Source of the DNA: Adiantum capillus-veneris
Lineage: Eukaryota; Streptophyta; Polypodiopsida; Polypodiales; Pteridaceae
Direction of reading: 5' to 3'
NCBI GenBank assembly: GCA_014529385.2
Contig: CM043950.1
Location: forward strand, 75,525,935 to 75,589,934
DNA length: 64,000 nt
This document shows positions 14,271-25,191 of the stretch, in pieces (the stretch's first letter is position 1; the number at the start of each line of letters is the position of its first letter). The notes under the pieces are model-generated. The model saw only the letters and a list, made by a program, of their open reading frames with translations. It did not search any database and was not told the DNA's origin. Position numbers and translations under genes: made by a program.

Positions 14271-15860
14271 TGTCATAATAATCAATATCTAATTCTCCTA
14301 AATGATTTTCTCATATTAAACTGATCATTTAATGTGGGGAAGTGCCAAGGGAGAAAAAGCTAGAATATTGGTTAAGTTAGCAGACCGGCCACAGTAGGGA
14401 TCCAAAGGAGGGAAAATAGGGACCCAAAGGGGGGGCCATCTGCAAAAGAGCCATGTGAAACAATGGGCTAAAAAGACCCTAAGGTTCAGCCCATTAAGAC
14501 TTCCAAAATGCTAAGGTTCCAAAATTCAAAGGTTGTGTCCAAAGGTCAACCTTAGGGAAAATTGGATGCTTAGTGTGTGTCCAAAAAGTCTTTCTACATC
14601 CCTACATGGGAGGGGGCGAGCCCCAAAGCTAGGGGATGAGAGAGAAAGCCACACACACACACACAGGCTCCCTTTACACAAAGGGAATGAGGGACACATG
14701 TCAGCTCCCTAGGCCAGATGCCCACAAGGTGTGCCCAATTCCTATTGGAAGACCCTTGAAGTGGACCAATGAGAATTAGGCTAGAGTAAATCTAGTTTAA
14801 TTAATTTAAAAACATTTAATAAAAGAAACCAATAAGAATTAAGTGTCCTAGAAGACTATTGGGCAGTCTCCCAAGGGGTCCAATGAGCATTCAGGAGCCC
14901 CATGGCTTGCCTGATTCCTATTGGCCAGGAGGCAAAGGGGTCCAATGAGAGTTTAGTTTAATTATTTAATTATCTAAATCTCTCACAAAAGGGGAAAGGG
15001 GGACACATGTCAGAAGGCTATCACTTATGCTGCTTAATCCCTATTGGCTTGACCTGGGGAGGTCCAATGAGGCAAAAGCCAGACTAACTTAGCAGCTAGG
15101 GCTCGCCCAAGAGAGAGGGGGGGCTGATTTTTGCTTGGCATTGACACACACACTCTCACACTTGACCATGTGTGAAGGGAAAATACTCTATCTCCTCCCA
15201 AGCTTTAATGGAGAGCTCATCACCTACTCCAAGCTTGTGAGATAGAAGCCTACATCAACACTCTCTTGGCATGTGGATGCAAATCCAACCAAGAGCCAAG
15301 CTTCAATGCATGCTCATCTTCTCTACCAAGCTAATTACTAAGCTAAGCTATGCTAATATGAGTGATTATGTGAGGAGATGTACTTCTTTCTCGTAAGATA
15401 CTTCTTTTTCCTCTCAATCTACTCTCATACCCTGCTAGCTCTCACCATCTTCGAAGGTGTGTGAGGTCTTGGGTCTGAGAACGGGGATAATTCAAGTTGT
15501 GTTTGATTAAGTGTTTTGCTTGGTGTATGAAGCTTCCATCTTCATTGCACTAGCTAGTCTTGAAGGAACACAAAGAATTGTATTGTACAATGTCTCTCTT
15601 GGTGGGAGAAACCATAATACAAAGCCTTTTGGAGGGGGGACCGGCTCCATGCAAATCCGGTCCTCAACTGTTGTCAATAGCTTAATTGCTCTCTCTTTTG
15701 AAAGTATTGTCGATGCTATCTAACTAGGTGTTATGCTTTTTGTTGCTCTCTCCACCCAAGCACTCTTGTAATTCTCATTAGGAATCTATTCTAATGAAAT
15801 GCCCACTATGTTCATGCTAATTTCCGCTACAAATAAGATTTTAGGCCATTAAATGTTACA
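14271..15860 (+). repeat. 5' LTR (1,590 bp)
   Basis: Begins TGTCATAATAATC and ends AAATGTTACA, immediately before the primer site. Same length as the 3' LTR. The U3 part holds four spaced ATTGG/CCAAT pairs (listed separately), two ACACATGTCAG words (14694 and 15003) and a short CA run at 14649. A 70-codon open frame at 15511 occurs in both LTRs only because the LTRs are identical and is not taken as a gene. Confidence 0.95.
14744..15068. promoter_or_regulatory. Array of four inverted CCAAT-box pairs in the LTR U3
   Basis: ATTGG at 14744, 14858, 14920 and 15043 is each followed by CCAAT at 14766, 14880, 14942 and 15064. Start-to-start spacing is 22, 22, 22 and 21 bp, about two helical turns. 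An additional CCAAT lies at 14829. CCAAT is the NF-Y core. A regulatory role is inferred. The same array is at 22057-22381 in the 3' LTR. Confidence 0.5.
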
Positions 15861-15861
15861 T

Positions 15862-15873
15862 TGGTATCAGAGC
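15862..15873 (+). other. Primer-binding site (initiator tRNA-Met)
   Basis: TGGTATCAGAGC one base after the 5' LTR end is the usual plant primer site complementary to the 3' end of initiator tRNA-Met. It primes minus-strand DNA synthesis. Confidence 0.95.
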
Positions 15874-16033
15874 TCAAGGTTTCTCTTTTCTTGCTCAAGA
15901 AGGGAGGTCCTCAAGCTAGCTACAAATGGTTGGTATTATTAATTGCCGTGAGTAAGTAGAATAGGGATTTTTCAGCCTTGCAGTGCGCCTGCCTTTGTGC
16001 AGTTAACGGGGCATCACCGTCGAGAGCTATGGT

Positions 16034-16083
16034 CTTAATAGTGGAGTCCTACGGGGCTTGCCTACGGCTTAACCACTATTGAG
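16034..16083 (+). promoter_or_regulatory. Conserved leader hairpin
   Basis: CTTAATAGTGG (16034-16044) pairs over 11 positions, one G-U, with CCACTATTGAG (16073-16083). The 28-base loop contains CCTACGG twice. The same two arms are intact in the older relative at 28833-28885 although its loop differs in length. It lies in the untranslated leader between primer site and gag start, where packaging or dimerisation signals of LTR elements are usually found. The function is inferred. Confidence 0.5.
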
Positions 16084-16276
16084 CTATTAGAAGCTTGACA
16101 GGAGCCGGTGCTGTTTTGGTGTCAAAAGACCCTCTCTTCTATTCCTTGCAATTAATGGTATTCGAGCCGCGGGTACAGTAGCTTGAGTGCTTTTTCTAAA
16201 GGGGTAAAGAGGAGTAGCAACTAGGGCTTGAAGTGCCAAAGTACACCTAAAAAGTTTACACCTAAAAGTTGTTAGA

Positions 16277-18217
16277 ATGGCTGACAATATTAAAGAGAGT
16301 GAAATTAATGTTGATAACTTTGATTTTGCTCATGAGCAAGCTACTAATGATGCTTCAATGCTTGTTAATTATCTTGTTTCTAGGCTTCAACAAGCCGTGG
16401 GCAATCCATCTCTCCAAAGTGAAGTGCAACGGCAGCTCCGTGCTCACGGGATTCTCCAAGCTCATCACCATGACGAGAGAATACCTAGGAAGCCTCATTG
16501 TGAGACTACCAAAAGAGGTCTCTCTCCGATTCGGGAAGAATAAGAGAATCCATATGAAGGGCTCAAGAACTTACTTCTTGATGATGCATCTCCTTCCCAA
16601 AGGAGAACTCAAGAGCCTCCACCGAAGAAACGAGAAAGAAGCGAGTCTCCCGCCACCTCGGCGGAGATGGCTCCACGAAGACGGCGGGCTAAACGCTCTC
16701 CATCACCACCAAAGCGGAGAAGACCATCACACTCTTCTCCACGCCATAATTCAAAGAGGGATGATAAAAAGCAAGAGAAGAAAAAGGCGAGAAAGAGGAC
16801 ACCCTCTTCTCCATCTTCTTCATCCTCTTCCTCTTATGAAATCTATGGTGAAGACGACAAAGATCAAGACAAGAAAAAGGCGAGAAAGAGGTCACCCTCT
16901 TCTCCACCTTCTTCAAATTCTTCATCTTCTGAAGAAAGTGATGGTGCAACTTTTGAACCATCAAAAAGAAGAGGCCATAGGAAATCCTATGCCGCATGGA
17001 AGAGGTCGTCCAAGCTGAAGAAATTCAAAGAGGGAGGGAAGAGCATCTCTTTCCTTACCTATGATGGCACCTTCGGTGCTACAGACAAAGTTTTGGCCTT
17101 TATCCAGCAATTCGATGCGGCGTTTGGAGATGAGGGCTTCACGGAGTCCTCTAAGCTACGCCATGTAGCTATGCACTTTCAAAAGTCCGCCAGACAATGG
17201 TGGTCTAGCCTACGAGCCAACGGTGAAGCTCCACGAACATGGAAGGCTTTAAGAGCTTCCATTATGAAGCAGTTTTTGGCCACCGATGCCAAAGACAAAG
17301 TACTCACCGAATGGCGAAGCTTAAAGCTCTCTCCCAATGAATCCATCCACAAATATGTAGACAAGTTTTGGGACCTACAACTCAAAGCCACTGTCTTCAA
17401 AAAGTTGGATTTTGGAGAGCAAAAGCAACAATTTTGTGCGGGCTTAACCGAAGAAATGGCGGAGTATGTCAACTCCCAAAGGCCACGTACCATATCGGCG
17501 GTAATACACCATACTATGGTGGCCTCGCGAATCAATTTCCAAACGGGGGGTAAAAGAAATAATAAGCCCCCGGAAAACAAGGGTTCCAATGAGCCTAAGG
17601 GGAAGGACAATGTCCAAAAGTCTCCTAAGGGCAATCCCAACAAAGCTAAAGAGAAGGGAGTTTACAAAGGAAAGAATAAACTCTCTCCTGAAGAGCTTGA
17701 GCGTTATCGTAAAGATAACCGGTGTTTCAAGTGCGGCGAACAAGGGCATGCGTACCGCGCTTGTCCCCAAAAGAACAACCGCCAAGATCCTCCTAGAGCT
17801 TCTTTGGTTGAAATCCAAGAGGAGGAGATTCACCAAACTCACCACAAAGGATCTCCTCTATGCCATGCTTGGGGAAAGGTAAGAGAACATGATGTTTTTA
17901 TTCTCTTTGACCCTGGTTCTACTCACAATTTCATATCTATGGAGTTAGCCACCAAGCTAGGCATACAATCCTACGAGATGGGAGATATCCTACCCGCAGA
18001 CAGTGCCTTCAAGGGGCAAGAAGCTTCAGTCACTCCCTTAATCGGGAAATTGAGGCTTCATGTCCAAGGCTATGTGGACAAAGAGGACTTCTTTATCTCT
18101 CCTCTCAAGCATGAGGATGTAATCCTAGGGGCACCATGGTTTGACCGTCTGGCTGCCCATGTTAAATTTCTGAAAGGAGAATCTCCTTTAAGTTCAGGGA
18201 AAAGGACATGTATATAG
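16277..18217 (+). pseudogene. gag-protease region, interrupted by one TAA
   Basis: The start is ATG at 16277 (MADNIKESEINVDNFDF), and the same start is kept in the relic at 29063. Frame 16277-16543 ends in TAA (16541-16543), where the relic has GAA (Glu). The identical frame continues to 18217, so this is a point nonsense mutation. The order is: an N-terminal region, a basic Ser/Arg/Lys-rich stretch (16667-17040), the gag capsid-like domain (about 17090-17400, with SARQWWSSL and WKALRASIMKQF), a zinc knuckle CFKCGEQGHAYRAC (17723-17764) and the aspartic protease with DPGSTHNFIS at 17909. The protease active site is usually D[ST]G; the Pro could come from one T-to-C change. The last codons after about 18169 are out of frame because a T appears to be missing in the T run at 18167-18169. 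Confidence 0.9.
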
Positions 18218-19488
18218 ATGCTAGGGAGATGGGTAACACCATTCCCATTGTACATACACCAGCTTTCAACAAGTCAATAAAGAGCTCTATTTCCGTGTAC
18301 ATGATTTTTGTTAAAGATTCTCAAAATGAACCTAATGCTTTAGCAAAAGAAAATAAAAGCAACCAAAAGGAATTAGAGTTATCCAATTTTCTCAAGGGGT
18401 TTCAAGATGTCTTTATTGACGACATCCCTTGTGAGCTACCTCCTAAACGAGGTAATGACGACCATGCAATTGAACTTCTTCCAGGAAGTTCACCGCCTAA
18501 CAAACCTCCTTATAGAGTTTCTCAAGCTCAACAAGAGGAGATTATGCGGCAAGTGCATGAGTTAGTTGAGAAGGGCATGGTTAGGCCTAGCTCATCTCCA
18601 TTTTGCTCACCTGTGCTATTAGTGCAAAAGAAAGACGGCACATATCGTATGTGTGTCGACTATAGAGCACTAAATAGGATCACTATCAAGAATAGGTTTC
18701 CCGTTCCACGGGTAGAAGACCTATTTGATAAGCTACAAGGATCGACCTACTTCAGTAGGATTGACCTAAAAAGTGGCTATCATCAAATAAGGATAGTTGA
18801 TCAAGACATTGTAAAGACCGCATTTCGTACTACATTTGGTCTTTACGAATACATTGTCATGCCTTTTGGCTTGACTAATGCACCAGCCACATTTAACCGC
18901 TTGATGGAGAAGCTGTTCAGACCTCATCGAACCTTCACTGGAGTGTTCTTTGATGATATTATCATCTACTCTAATTCATTAGAGGAACACAAGCAACACC
19001 TCCAGGTAATATTTCAAGTTTTAAGAGAGAATAAACTTTATGTTAATCGAAAGAAAAGTGAATTTTTCTTGCAAGAGATTCAATATTTAGGTCACATTAT
19101 CTCTCAAGATGGAATCCAAATGGATCCATCCAAGTTAGAGGTAATAAAAGGATGGCCTAAACCAAGGAATCTTCATGAACTAAGAAGCTTTATAGGTATG
19201 TGTGCATACTATAGACGCTTCATAGAAAAGTTCTCACAAATTGCGGGACCATTACATGACCTAACAAAGAAAAATGTTAGGTATACGTGGTCTGCTAAGG
19301 AGAACAATGCTTTCGAAAAGCTTAAAGAAAAGCTTATCTCTCAACCTGTGCTTACACTACCGGATCTCTCAAAACCATTTGAGGTCCAATGTGATGCTTG
19401 TGGTGATTGCCTTGGGGCTGTTTTGCTCCAAGAAGGGCACGCCATAGGCTATGAGAGTCGAAGGCTCGACCTGTTGAGCAAGCTCTAG
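18170..19488 (+). pseudogene. Reverse transcriptase and start of RNase H
   Basis: This continues pol in a different frame from gag-protease; the first ATG in this frame is at 18208, but the frame is readable from about 18170 (FKFREKDMY). The RT has the KKDGTYRMCVDYRALN block, SRIDLKSGYHQIRI, PFGLTNAPATFNRLM and the catalytic FFDDIIIYS, with Asp-Asp at 18952-18957. RNase H starts at FEVQCDACGDCLGAVLLQ (about 19378). It makes DNA from the element RNA and removes the RNA strand. The frame closes early at 19486-19488 because one C seems to be missing in CTC at 19465-19467; restoring the frame there continues into the next segment. The domain itself looks well kept. Confidence 0.9.
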
Positions 19489-21224
19489 GCATATACGAAA
19501 AAGAACTCCTTGCAGTTCTACATGCCTTAGACTCATGGAAGCACTATTTATTGGGGACTCCTTTCATTCTGCGAACGGATCACCAAAGTCTTAAGTACTT
19601 CATGACGCAGACCAAGCTCTCCGACAAACAAATGAGGTGGGCAAATTTCCTTTCGCAATTTCATTTTCATATTGCTCACATTGCTGGCAAGCATAATCAA
19701 GTAGCCGATGCACTCTCAAGACGACCGAGAGTGAATGCGGTTTCCATAGCAACTCACAATGATCTATCTTCAATGATAGATGAGTATGCTATTGATCCCG
19801 ATTTTAGAGATGTGATTTCAGCCCTTGCATTAGGGAAGAAAGAAGAACCATTTACTTTACAAGATGGTTATCTTCTCTATGGCAATAGACTATGCGTTAC
19901 TAACTCACTACGTGAGAAAGTAATGTATGAATCTCATGCTCCCCCATATGCGGGGCATAGAGGGATTCAGTCTACCCTAAAGGGAATTGAAACATATTTC
20001 TATTGGCCTACCATGAAAGTGAACATACATGAGTATGTTTCCAAATGTGTGGTATGTCAAAAGACAAAATTTGATAGAGGGAAGCAACTTGGATTGCTTC
20101 AACCCTTGCCAATCCCTAATTCACCGTGGGAGAGCATATCCATGGATTTTATCTTTGGATTACCTAAGTCTATCCATGGGAATACGGGAATATGGACGAT
20201 AGTAGACAGGTTCAGTAAACAAGATCATTTTATACCTGTCAAAAAGACTATCAAAGCCCATCAAATGGCAACCCTCTTCATTTCACAAATTTTCAAGTAC
20301 CATGGCTTGCCAATGTCCATAGTGTCGGATAGAGATCCTAGAATGACCAGTAATTTCTGGAAGGGTCTCTTTGAGAATTTAGGAACAAGGCTAAACTTCT
20401 CTTCGGCCTATCATCCACAAACTGATGGCCAAAGTGAAATAGCTAACCTAACTATTCTCTATCTACTAAAAGCCTATGTAACGGAAGTAGATCAAAGATC
20501 CCAATGGGAGAAGTACTTACCCTTAGTAGAGTATGCTTACAATAACACTGTACATACTTCTACAGGAAAAGCACCTTTCGAGGTAATTGAGGGAAGATCA
20601 AAAAGTCCCTTGCTACTTAAGGTACATGGGAAGATCTTCGCTGCAGATGAGTATAGCCGAGACCTACAAGAATCTTTCCAAAAGATTAAGGATGCTATCT
20701 CTATCTCACAGCAAAGGCAAAAGGCTGCTGCTGACAAGCACAGAAGAGCCCAAGCCTTTAAAGAAAACGATTGGGTCTTGTTAAAGTTTCCCAAGGCTCG
20801 ATTAAGGCACACGACGGGCAAGAATCCTACGGTCCACCAAAAGTACTATGCTAAACTAGCAAAAAGGTACTATGGTCCCTTCCAGATTCTTAGGCCAATC
20901 AATGAGATGGCCTATCAACTTAAGTTGCCCAATCATTGGCTCATACACAATGCTTTTCATGTGAGCCTCTTGAAGCCTTACAAAGGAGAGCCACCTCAAG
21001 AACCAACTATTGAAGACCCACCGGAGATCGAGGACCACGAGGAGGTGCTGCAGCCCGAGTCCATTCTCCGACATGAAGACAAGGTATTAAGAGGCGGTAA
21101 GACTATCCGACGATATCTTATTAAGTTTAAGAATTATCCTTTTGAAGATGCTAGATGGATGCAAGGCATACAATTAAAGGATAACCTAAACCTTGTCAAT
21201 GCTTACAATGTTTCCCAAGAGTAA
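19468..21224 (+). pseudogene. RNase H end, integrase and chromodomain-like tail
   Basis: Pol continues after the 1-base break; the first ATG in this frame is 19551. It contains the RNase H end (ILRTDHQSLKYF; KHNQVADALSRR), the integrase zinc finger (His129, His136, Cys166, Cys169 counted from that ATG) and the catalytic triad Asp199, Asp260, Glu296. The Asp260-Glu296 spacing of 35 is canonical for DD35E. Next come the GPF module (RYYGPFQIL, NAFHVSLLKPY) and a chromodomain-like tail (PESILRHEDKVLRGGKTIRR then KFKNYPFEDARWMQ). The tail resembles chromovirus chromodomains, but some aromatic cage positions are not obvious. Integrase joins the cDNA to host DNA and the tail may steer target choice. 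This segment has no internal stop. Confidence 0.9.
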
Positions 21225-21570
21225 GCAAATGTACAAAATGATAAAAATGAACAAAATTTTTTTTGTCTTATAAGACTCTCTTTTTCTTTATTTGTGCACA
21301 AAAATGAAGTAGTATGCATACTTAGATCAAGTTTGCGGAGACGACGTCTCCCGAACACCAAGTAGAGCTTGTCACTCTACTATGGAAGACTGATAGGACT
21401 AATGTGCAGACATGCTTGCGGCAGCCTCAGGCTCTCAAGCACCAAATGGACTAGTCATCCATTATGGAATGATGTCGTAGGGTAACATAGGGATCCTCTA
21501 CCCGCTAAGAAAAGGACTCATGCATATGCTTTATCTTCTCTACACCATAGTCGAGGACGACTATGATTTC
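21225..21570 (+). other. 3' untranslated region of the gypsy element
   Basis: About 350 bases between the pol stop and the polypurine tract. I recognise no coding sequence. It includes two similar AGCACCAAATGGA / ACACCAAGTAGAGC segments flanking CAGCCTCAGG. Confidence 0.5.
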
Positions 21571-21580
21571 AAGAGAGAGG
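21571..21580 (+). other. Polypurine tract
   Basis: AAGAGAGAGG followed by TAA and the 3' LTR. This is the expected plus-strand primer position. Confidence 0.8.
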
Positions 21581-21583
21581 TAA

Positions 21584-23173
21584 TGTCATAATAATCAATA
21601 TCTAATTCTCCTAAATGATTTTCTCATATTAAACTGATCATTTAATGTGGGGAAGTGCCAAGGGAGAAAAAGCTAGAATATTGGTTAAGTTAGCAGACCG
21701 GCCACAGTAGGGATCCAAAGGAGGGAAAATAGGGACCCAAAGGGGGGGCCATCTGCAAAAGAGCCATGTGAAACAATGGGCTAAAAAGACCCTAAGGTTC
21801 AGCCCATTAAGACTTCCAAAATGCTAAGGTTCCAAAATTCAAAGGTTGTGTCCAAAGGTCAACCTTAGGGAAAATTGGATGCTTAGTGTGTGCCCAAAAA
21901 GTCTTTCTACATCCCTACATGGGAGGGGGCGAGCCCCAAAGCTAGGGGATGAGAGAGAAAGCCACACACACACACACAGGCTCCCTTTACACAAAGGGAA
22001 TGAGGGACACATGTCAGCTCCCTAGGCCAGATGCCCACAAGGTGTGCCCAATTCCTATTGGAAGACCCTTGAAGTGGACCAATGAGAATTAGGCTAGAGT
22101 AAATCTAGTTTAATTAATTTAAAAACATTTAATAAAAGAAACCAATAAGAATTAAGTGTCCTAGAAGACTATTGGGCAGTCTCCCAAGGGGTCCAATGAG
22201 CATTCAGGAGCCCCATGGCTTGCCTGATTCCTATTGGCCAGGAGGCAAAGGGGTCCAATGAGAGTTTAGTTTAATTATTTAATTATCTAAATCTCTCACA
22301 AAAGGGGAAAGGGGGACACATGTCAGAAGGCTATCACTTATGCTGCTTAATCCCTATTGGCTTGACCTGGGGAGGTCCAATGAGGCAAAAGCCAGACTAA
22401 CTTAGCAGCTAGGGCTCGCCCAAGAGAGAGGGGGGGCTGATTTTTGCTTGGCATTGACACACACACTCTCACACTTGACCATGTGTGAAGGGAAAATACT
22501 CTATCTCCTCCCAAGCTTTAATGGAGAGCTCATCACCTACTCCAAGCTTGTGAGATAGAAGCCTACATCAACACTCTCTTGGCATGTGGATGCAAATCCA
22601 ACCAAGAGCCAAGCTTCAATGCATGCTCATCTTCTCTACCAAGCTAATTACTAAGCTAAGCTATGCTAATATGAGTGATTATGTGAGGAGATGTACTTCT
22701 TTCTCGTAAGATACTTCTTTTTCCTCTCAATCTACTCTCATACCCTGCTAGCTCTCACCATCTTCGAAGGTGTGTGAGGTCTTGGGTCTGAGAACGGGGA
22801 TAATTCAAGTTGTGTTTGATTAAGTGTTTTGCTTGGTGTATGAAGCTTCCATCTTCATTGCACTAGCTAGTCTTGAAGGAACACAAAGAATTGTATTGTA
22901 CAATGTCTCTCTTGATGGGAGAAACCATAATACAAAGCCTTTTGGAGGGGGGACCGGCTCCATGCAAATCCGGTCCTCAACTGTTGTCAATAGCTTAATT
23001 GCTCTCTCTTTTGAAAGTATTGTCGATGCTATCTAGCTAGGTGTTATGCTTTTTGTTGCTCTCTCCACCCAAGCACTCTTGTAATTCTCCTTAGGAATCT
23101 ATTCTAATGAAATGCCCACTATGTTCATGCTAATTTCCGCTACAAATAAGATTTTAGGCCATTAAATGTTACA
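21584..23173 (+). repeat. 3' LTR (1,590 bp)
   Basis: Same ends and length as the 5' LTR, with about four single-base differences. Followed by GTTGCT, the right target-site copy (23174-23179). Confidence 0.95.
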
Positions 23174-23179
23174 GTTGCT

Positions 23180-23843
23180 CATAACTAGGGAAGCAAGTGG
23201 CTAAGTAAAGAAGCCGTTTGTGAGCCTTCTTAGCAACCTTCTAGTCATATCAAACCATTTTGGTAGCCTTCAATCTGGTGTTCAATCCTTCTCAAGCCGT
23301 CTCCAAGCAATAGTTTTATCATTCTCGAAATTCATTGCGATGTACATCCGCATACGCATAGTTGTCGCATGCAAAACGAGTTTGGCTAGTAAGGTACACA
23401 AATTTGAGTGCCGACACAATCACATTGAGGTGGTATTCAGCTAGCATGAGTTACATCCCATACACCCATACATGCACATGCGTCATGAATATACAAGTTC
23501 TGTACTTAGCGTATGGTTTAGGATTGAGGTTCAGTACCGTGGTATGTTTTTTTCATACTTTATGCATCGTATTTGATGTCTCTATCGCTCCTCAAGCATA
23601 ACTATGCTCCCTCCACCTACTTTTATACAAGGGGAGGCCTGTGTATTGTGTGTCATACCCCTAGTGTGTTTGAGGGGAGGATTGTGTGAGTGCACCAAAA
23701 CCCACAAGGGGAGGTTTATTAGGATGCACAATTTGTTGCATCTCCTTTTTGAGTCTTTTTCTTACATAGAGACAGACATGTAAATCAAACCCATGACTTT
23801 GTGCATGAGATGCCACCTATAAGCCTATGCGTCTCATTGTGTG
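23180..23843. other. No gene recognised
   Basis: Continuation of the interrupted host sequence from 14264, up to the TTAA boundary of the first inverted-repeat element. Confidence 0.5.
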
Positions 23844-23847
23844 TTAA

Positions 23848-25187
23848 CACTAGGTTGGTAATGGGACACTTTTATGTCCTGGGACACTTTTATGTCCTGT
23901 TAAGTGACCATTTTCCTTGAATTATGTCAAGAGTTTCAAAATTGATTTTGAGGTGCTATCTGTCTAGAAAGTTGTCTCCTGAGCTGAAAAAAACTTGACA
24001 TTTTTTTGGAATATCAATTCCATCTTTAACCTTGTCCTTGCACAACATTTGACAACCTAAACTGTGTGAAAAAACGGGTCCTGTTTTTGTCTTTTTTTCA
24101 ACTTTTTGCAACTATACCACTCTAGAATTCATGTTTGTGAGGTCTATAATGCTGGAGAACTATCTTTAGTAGTCCTCAACATGTCGTGATGCTTCTAGGG
24201 AGAAATAAATGTTAAAGTTGTAAGTTATGACCAAATTACAAAAATTGTCAAATCCTGTTTTTTAGCCAATTTTAGCTCTTCTATGATTTTTTTGGTGGCT
24301 TTCATGATATCCAAATGCAGTTTTGATTTTCTATGTCACATATTGTAGCATAAAGCTAATATTCCTTGAGTTTTGGGGCACCTAATACCCTATTTTTCAT
24401 AGTAGACAACGATGGTTCATTTTTTCAATTATAGAAGAAAACGAAACATTCTAGTATATCAAGTATAGCTTTTTCAATATTGTTCGTTTCTTATGACAAC
24501 TACATGCATTTTGTAGGTAGTAACCATATCTAGTCATAAGGATCAAATTGGGCTAGTTATTGAATAGTTTCTATGGGATTCTACAACTCATAATGTTGAG
24601 CCCATTTTTTTCATGTTTGCTGTATTTAGCACTTCATCTTTGTCCCCAAGATTCCCCTTGGTAAGAGATGTATTATTCTTTTGACATGCTCCATGGATCC
24701 TTATGAACCTAAAGGACAATAGGGAACTAAGAAAACATGCATATATTATTTGTATTGAGTGTGGCTATAGAAACTTTGATGATAGGTTTGCAGAATGGTA
24801 AAAATTCAACTTTTTTGTACCTATTTCTTTTGGCAAAACAAAACAGAGTGAGTGAGAATCAATCATATGTTCTTATCACCAACCCATTGAAGTTAACTAG
24901 GGAATTTATCTCAAGTCCTACAAAAATCCCTAATCTTATTTCTATGCAACAAAATGTAAGAAATGACTGTTTTGATGAAAATGTACTGGTCCATCAACTT
25001 TGGAGGCTTGGTGTGACCAAAAGATGAGAAATTTTACAAGTTTCTTATTTTTTCCATGTGTAGTAGGCCTTGAACTATAACCTCATAAAAGGATTTTACA
25101 AAATGAGTGAATCTACTATGGTTTTGGAGGTTTTTTTCAAAACCTTGATAGGACACTATTATGTCTTGTTAGGTTACCAACCTAGTG
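23848..25187. mobile_element. TTAA-flanked TIR element, copy 1 (1,340 bp)
   Basis: Begins CACTAGGTTGGTAA and ends with its exact inverse complement. It is bounded by TTAA at 23844-23847 and 25188-25191. Subterminal near-palindromes GGACACTTTTATGTCC lie at 23864 and 23882, with a variant at 25151. No transposase is readable on either strand; the 96-codon frame at 24737 is not kept in copy 3. It is a non-autonomous DNA element. The TTAA target and CAC start are as in piggyBac-type elements, but superfamily assignment without a transposase is inference. Very similar to copy 2 and clearly related to copy 3. Confidence 0.85.
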
Positions 25188-25191
25188 TTAA

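Larger units (their letters stand above)
14271..23173 (+). mobile_element. Complete chromovirus-like Ty3/gypsy LTR retrotransposon (8,903 bp)
   Basis: The parts in order are: 5' LTR, tRNA-Met primer site, structured leader, gag with zinc knuckle, protease, reverse transcriptase, RNase H, integrase with chromodomain-like tail, polypurine tract and 3' LTR, flanked by GTTGCT on both sides. I count about four differences between the LTRs (for example 14580/21893, 15602, 15723 and near 15777), roughly 0.25 percent, so the insertion is recent. The coding frame nevertheless has a TAA in gag and two single-base deletions. All three frames of pol align with one continuous ancestral gag-pol. It could not make a full polyprotein as written, but it carries every cis element needed for trans-mobilisation. 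Confidence 0.95.

Noticed and set aside
15511-15723. 70-codon open frame found in both LTRs of the complete element
   Set aside because: Kept only because the LTRs are nearly identical; disrupted in the older LTR at 28.3-28.5 kb, with no recognised motif.
16269-17018. 249-codon open frame overlapping gag
   Set aside because: Shifted-frame shadow of the gag frame, which itself carries the capsid, zinc knuckle and protease motifs. The similar 164-codon frame at 29418-29912 is the same shadow in the relic.
18161-18180. Programmed ribosomal frameshift between protease and RT
   Set aside because: AAATTTC occurs here but is out of phase for an X-XXY-YYZ slip, and no obvious downstream structure was seen. 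A lost T explains the frame better.
24737-25027. 96-codon open frame inside TTAA element copy 1, also partly open in copy 2
   Set aside because: Not maintained in copy 3, no transposase motif, and similarity simply reflects the near-identity of copies 1 and 2.
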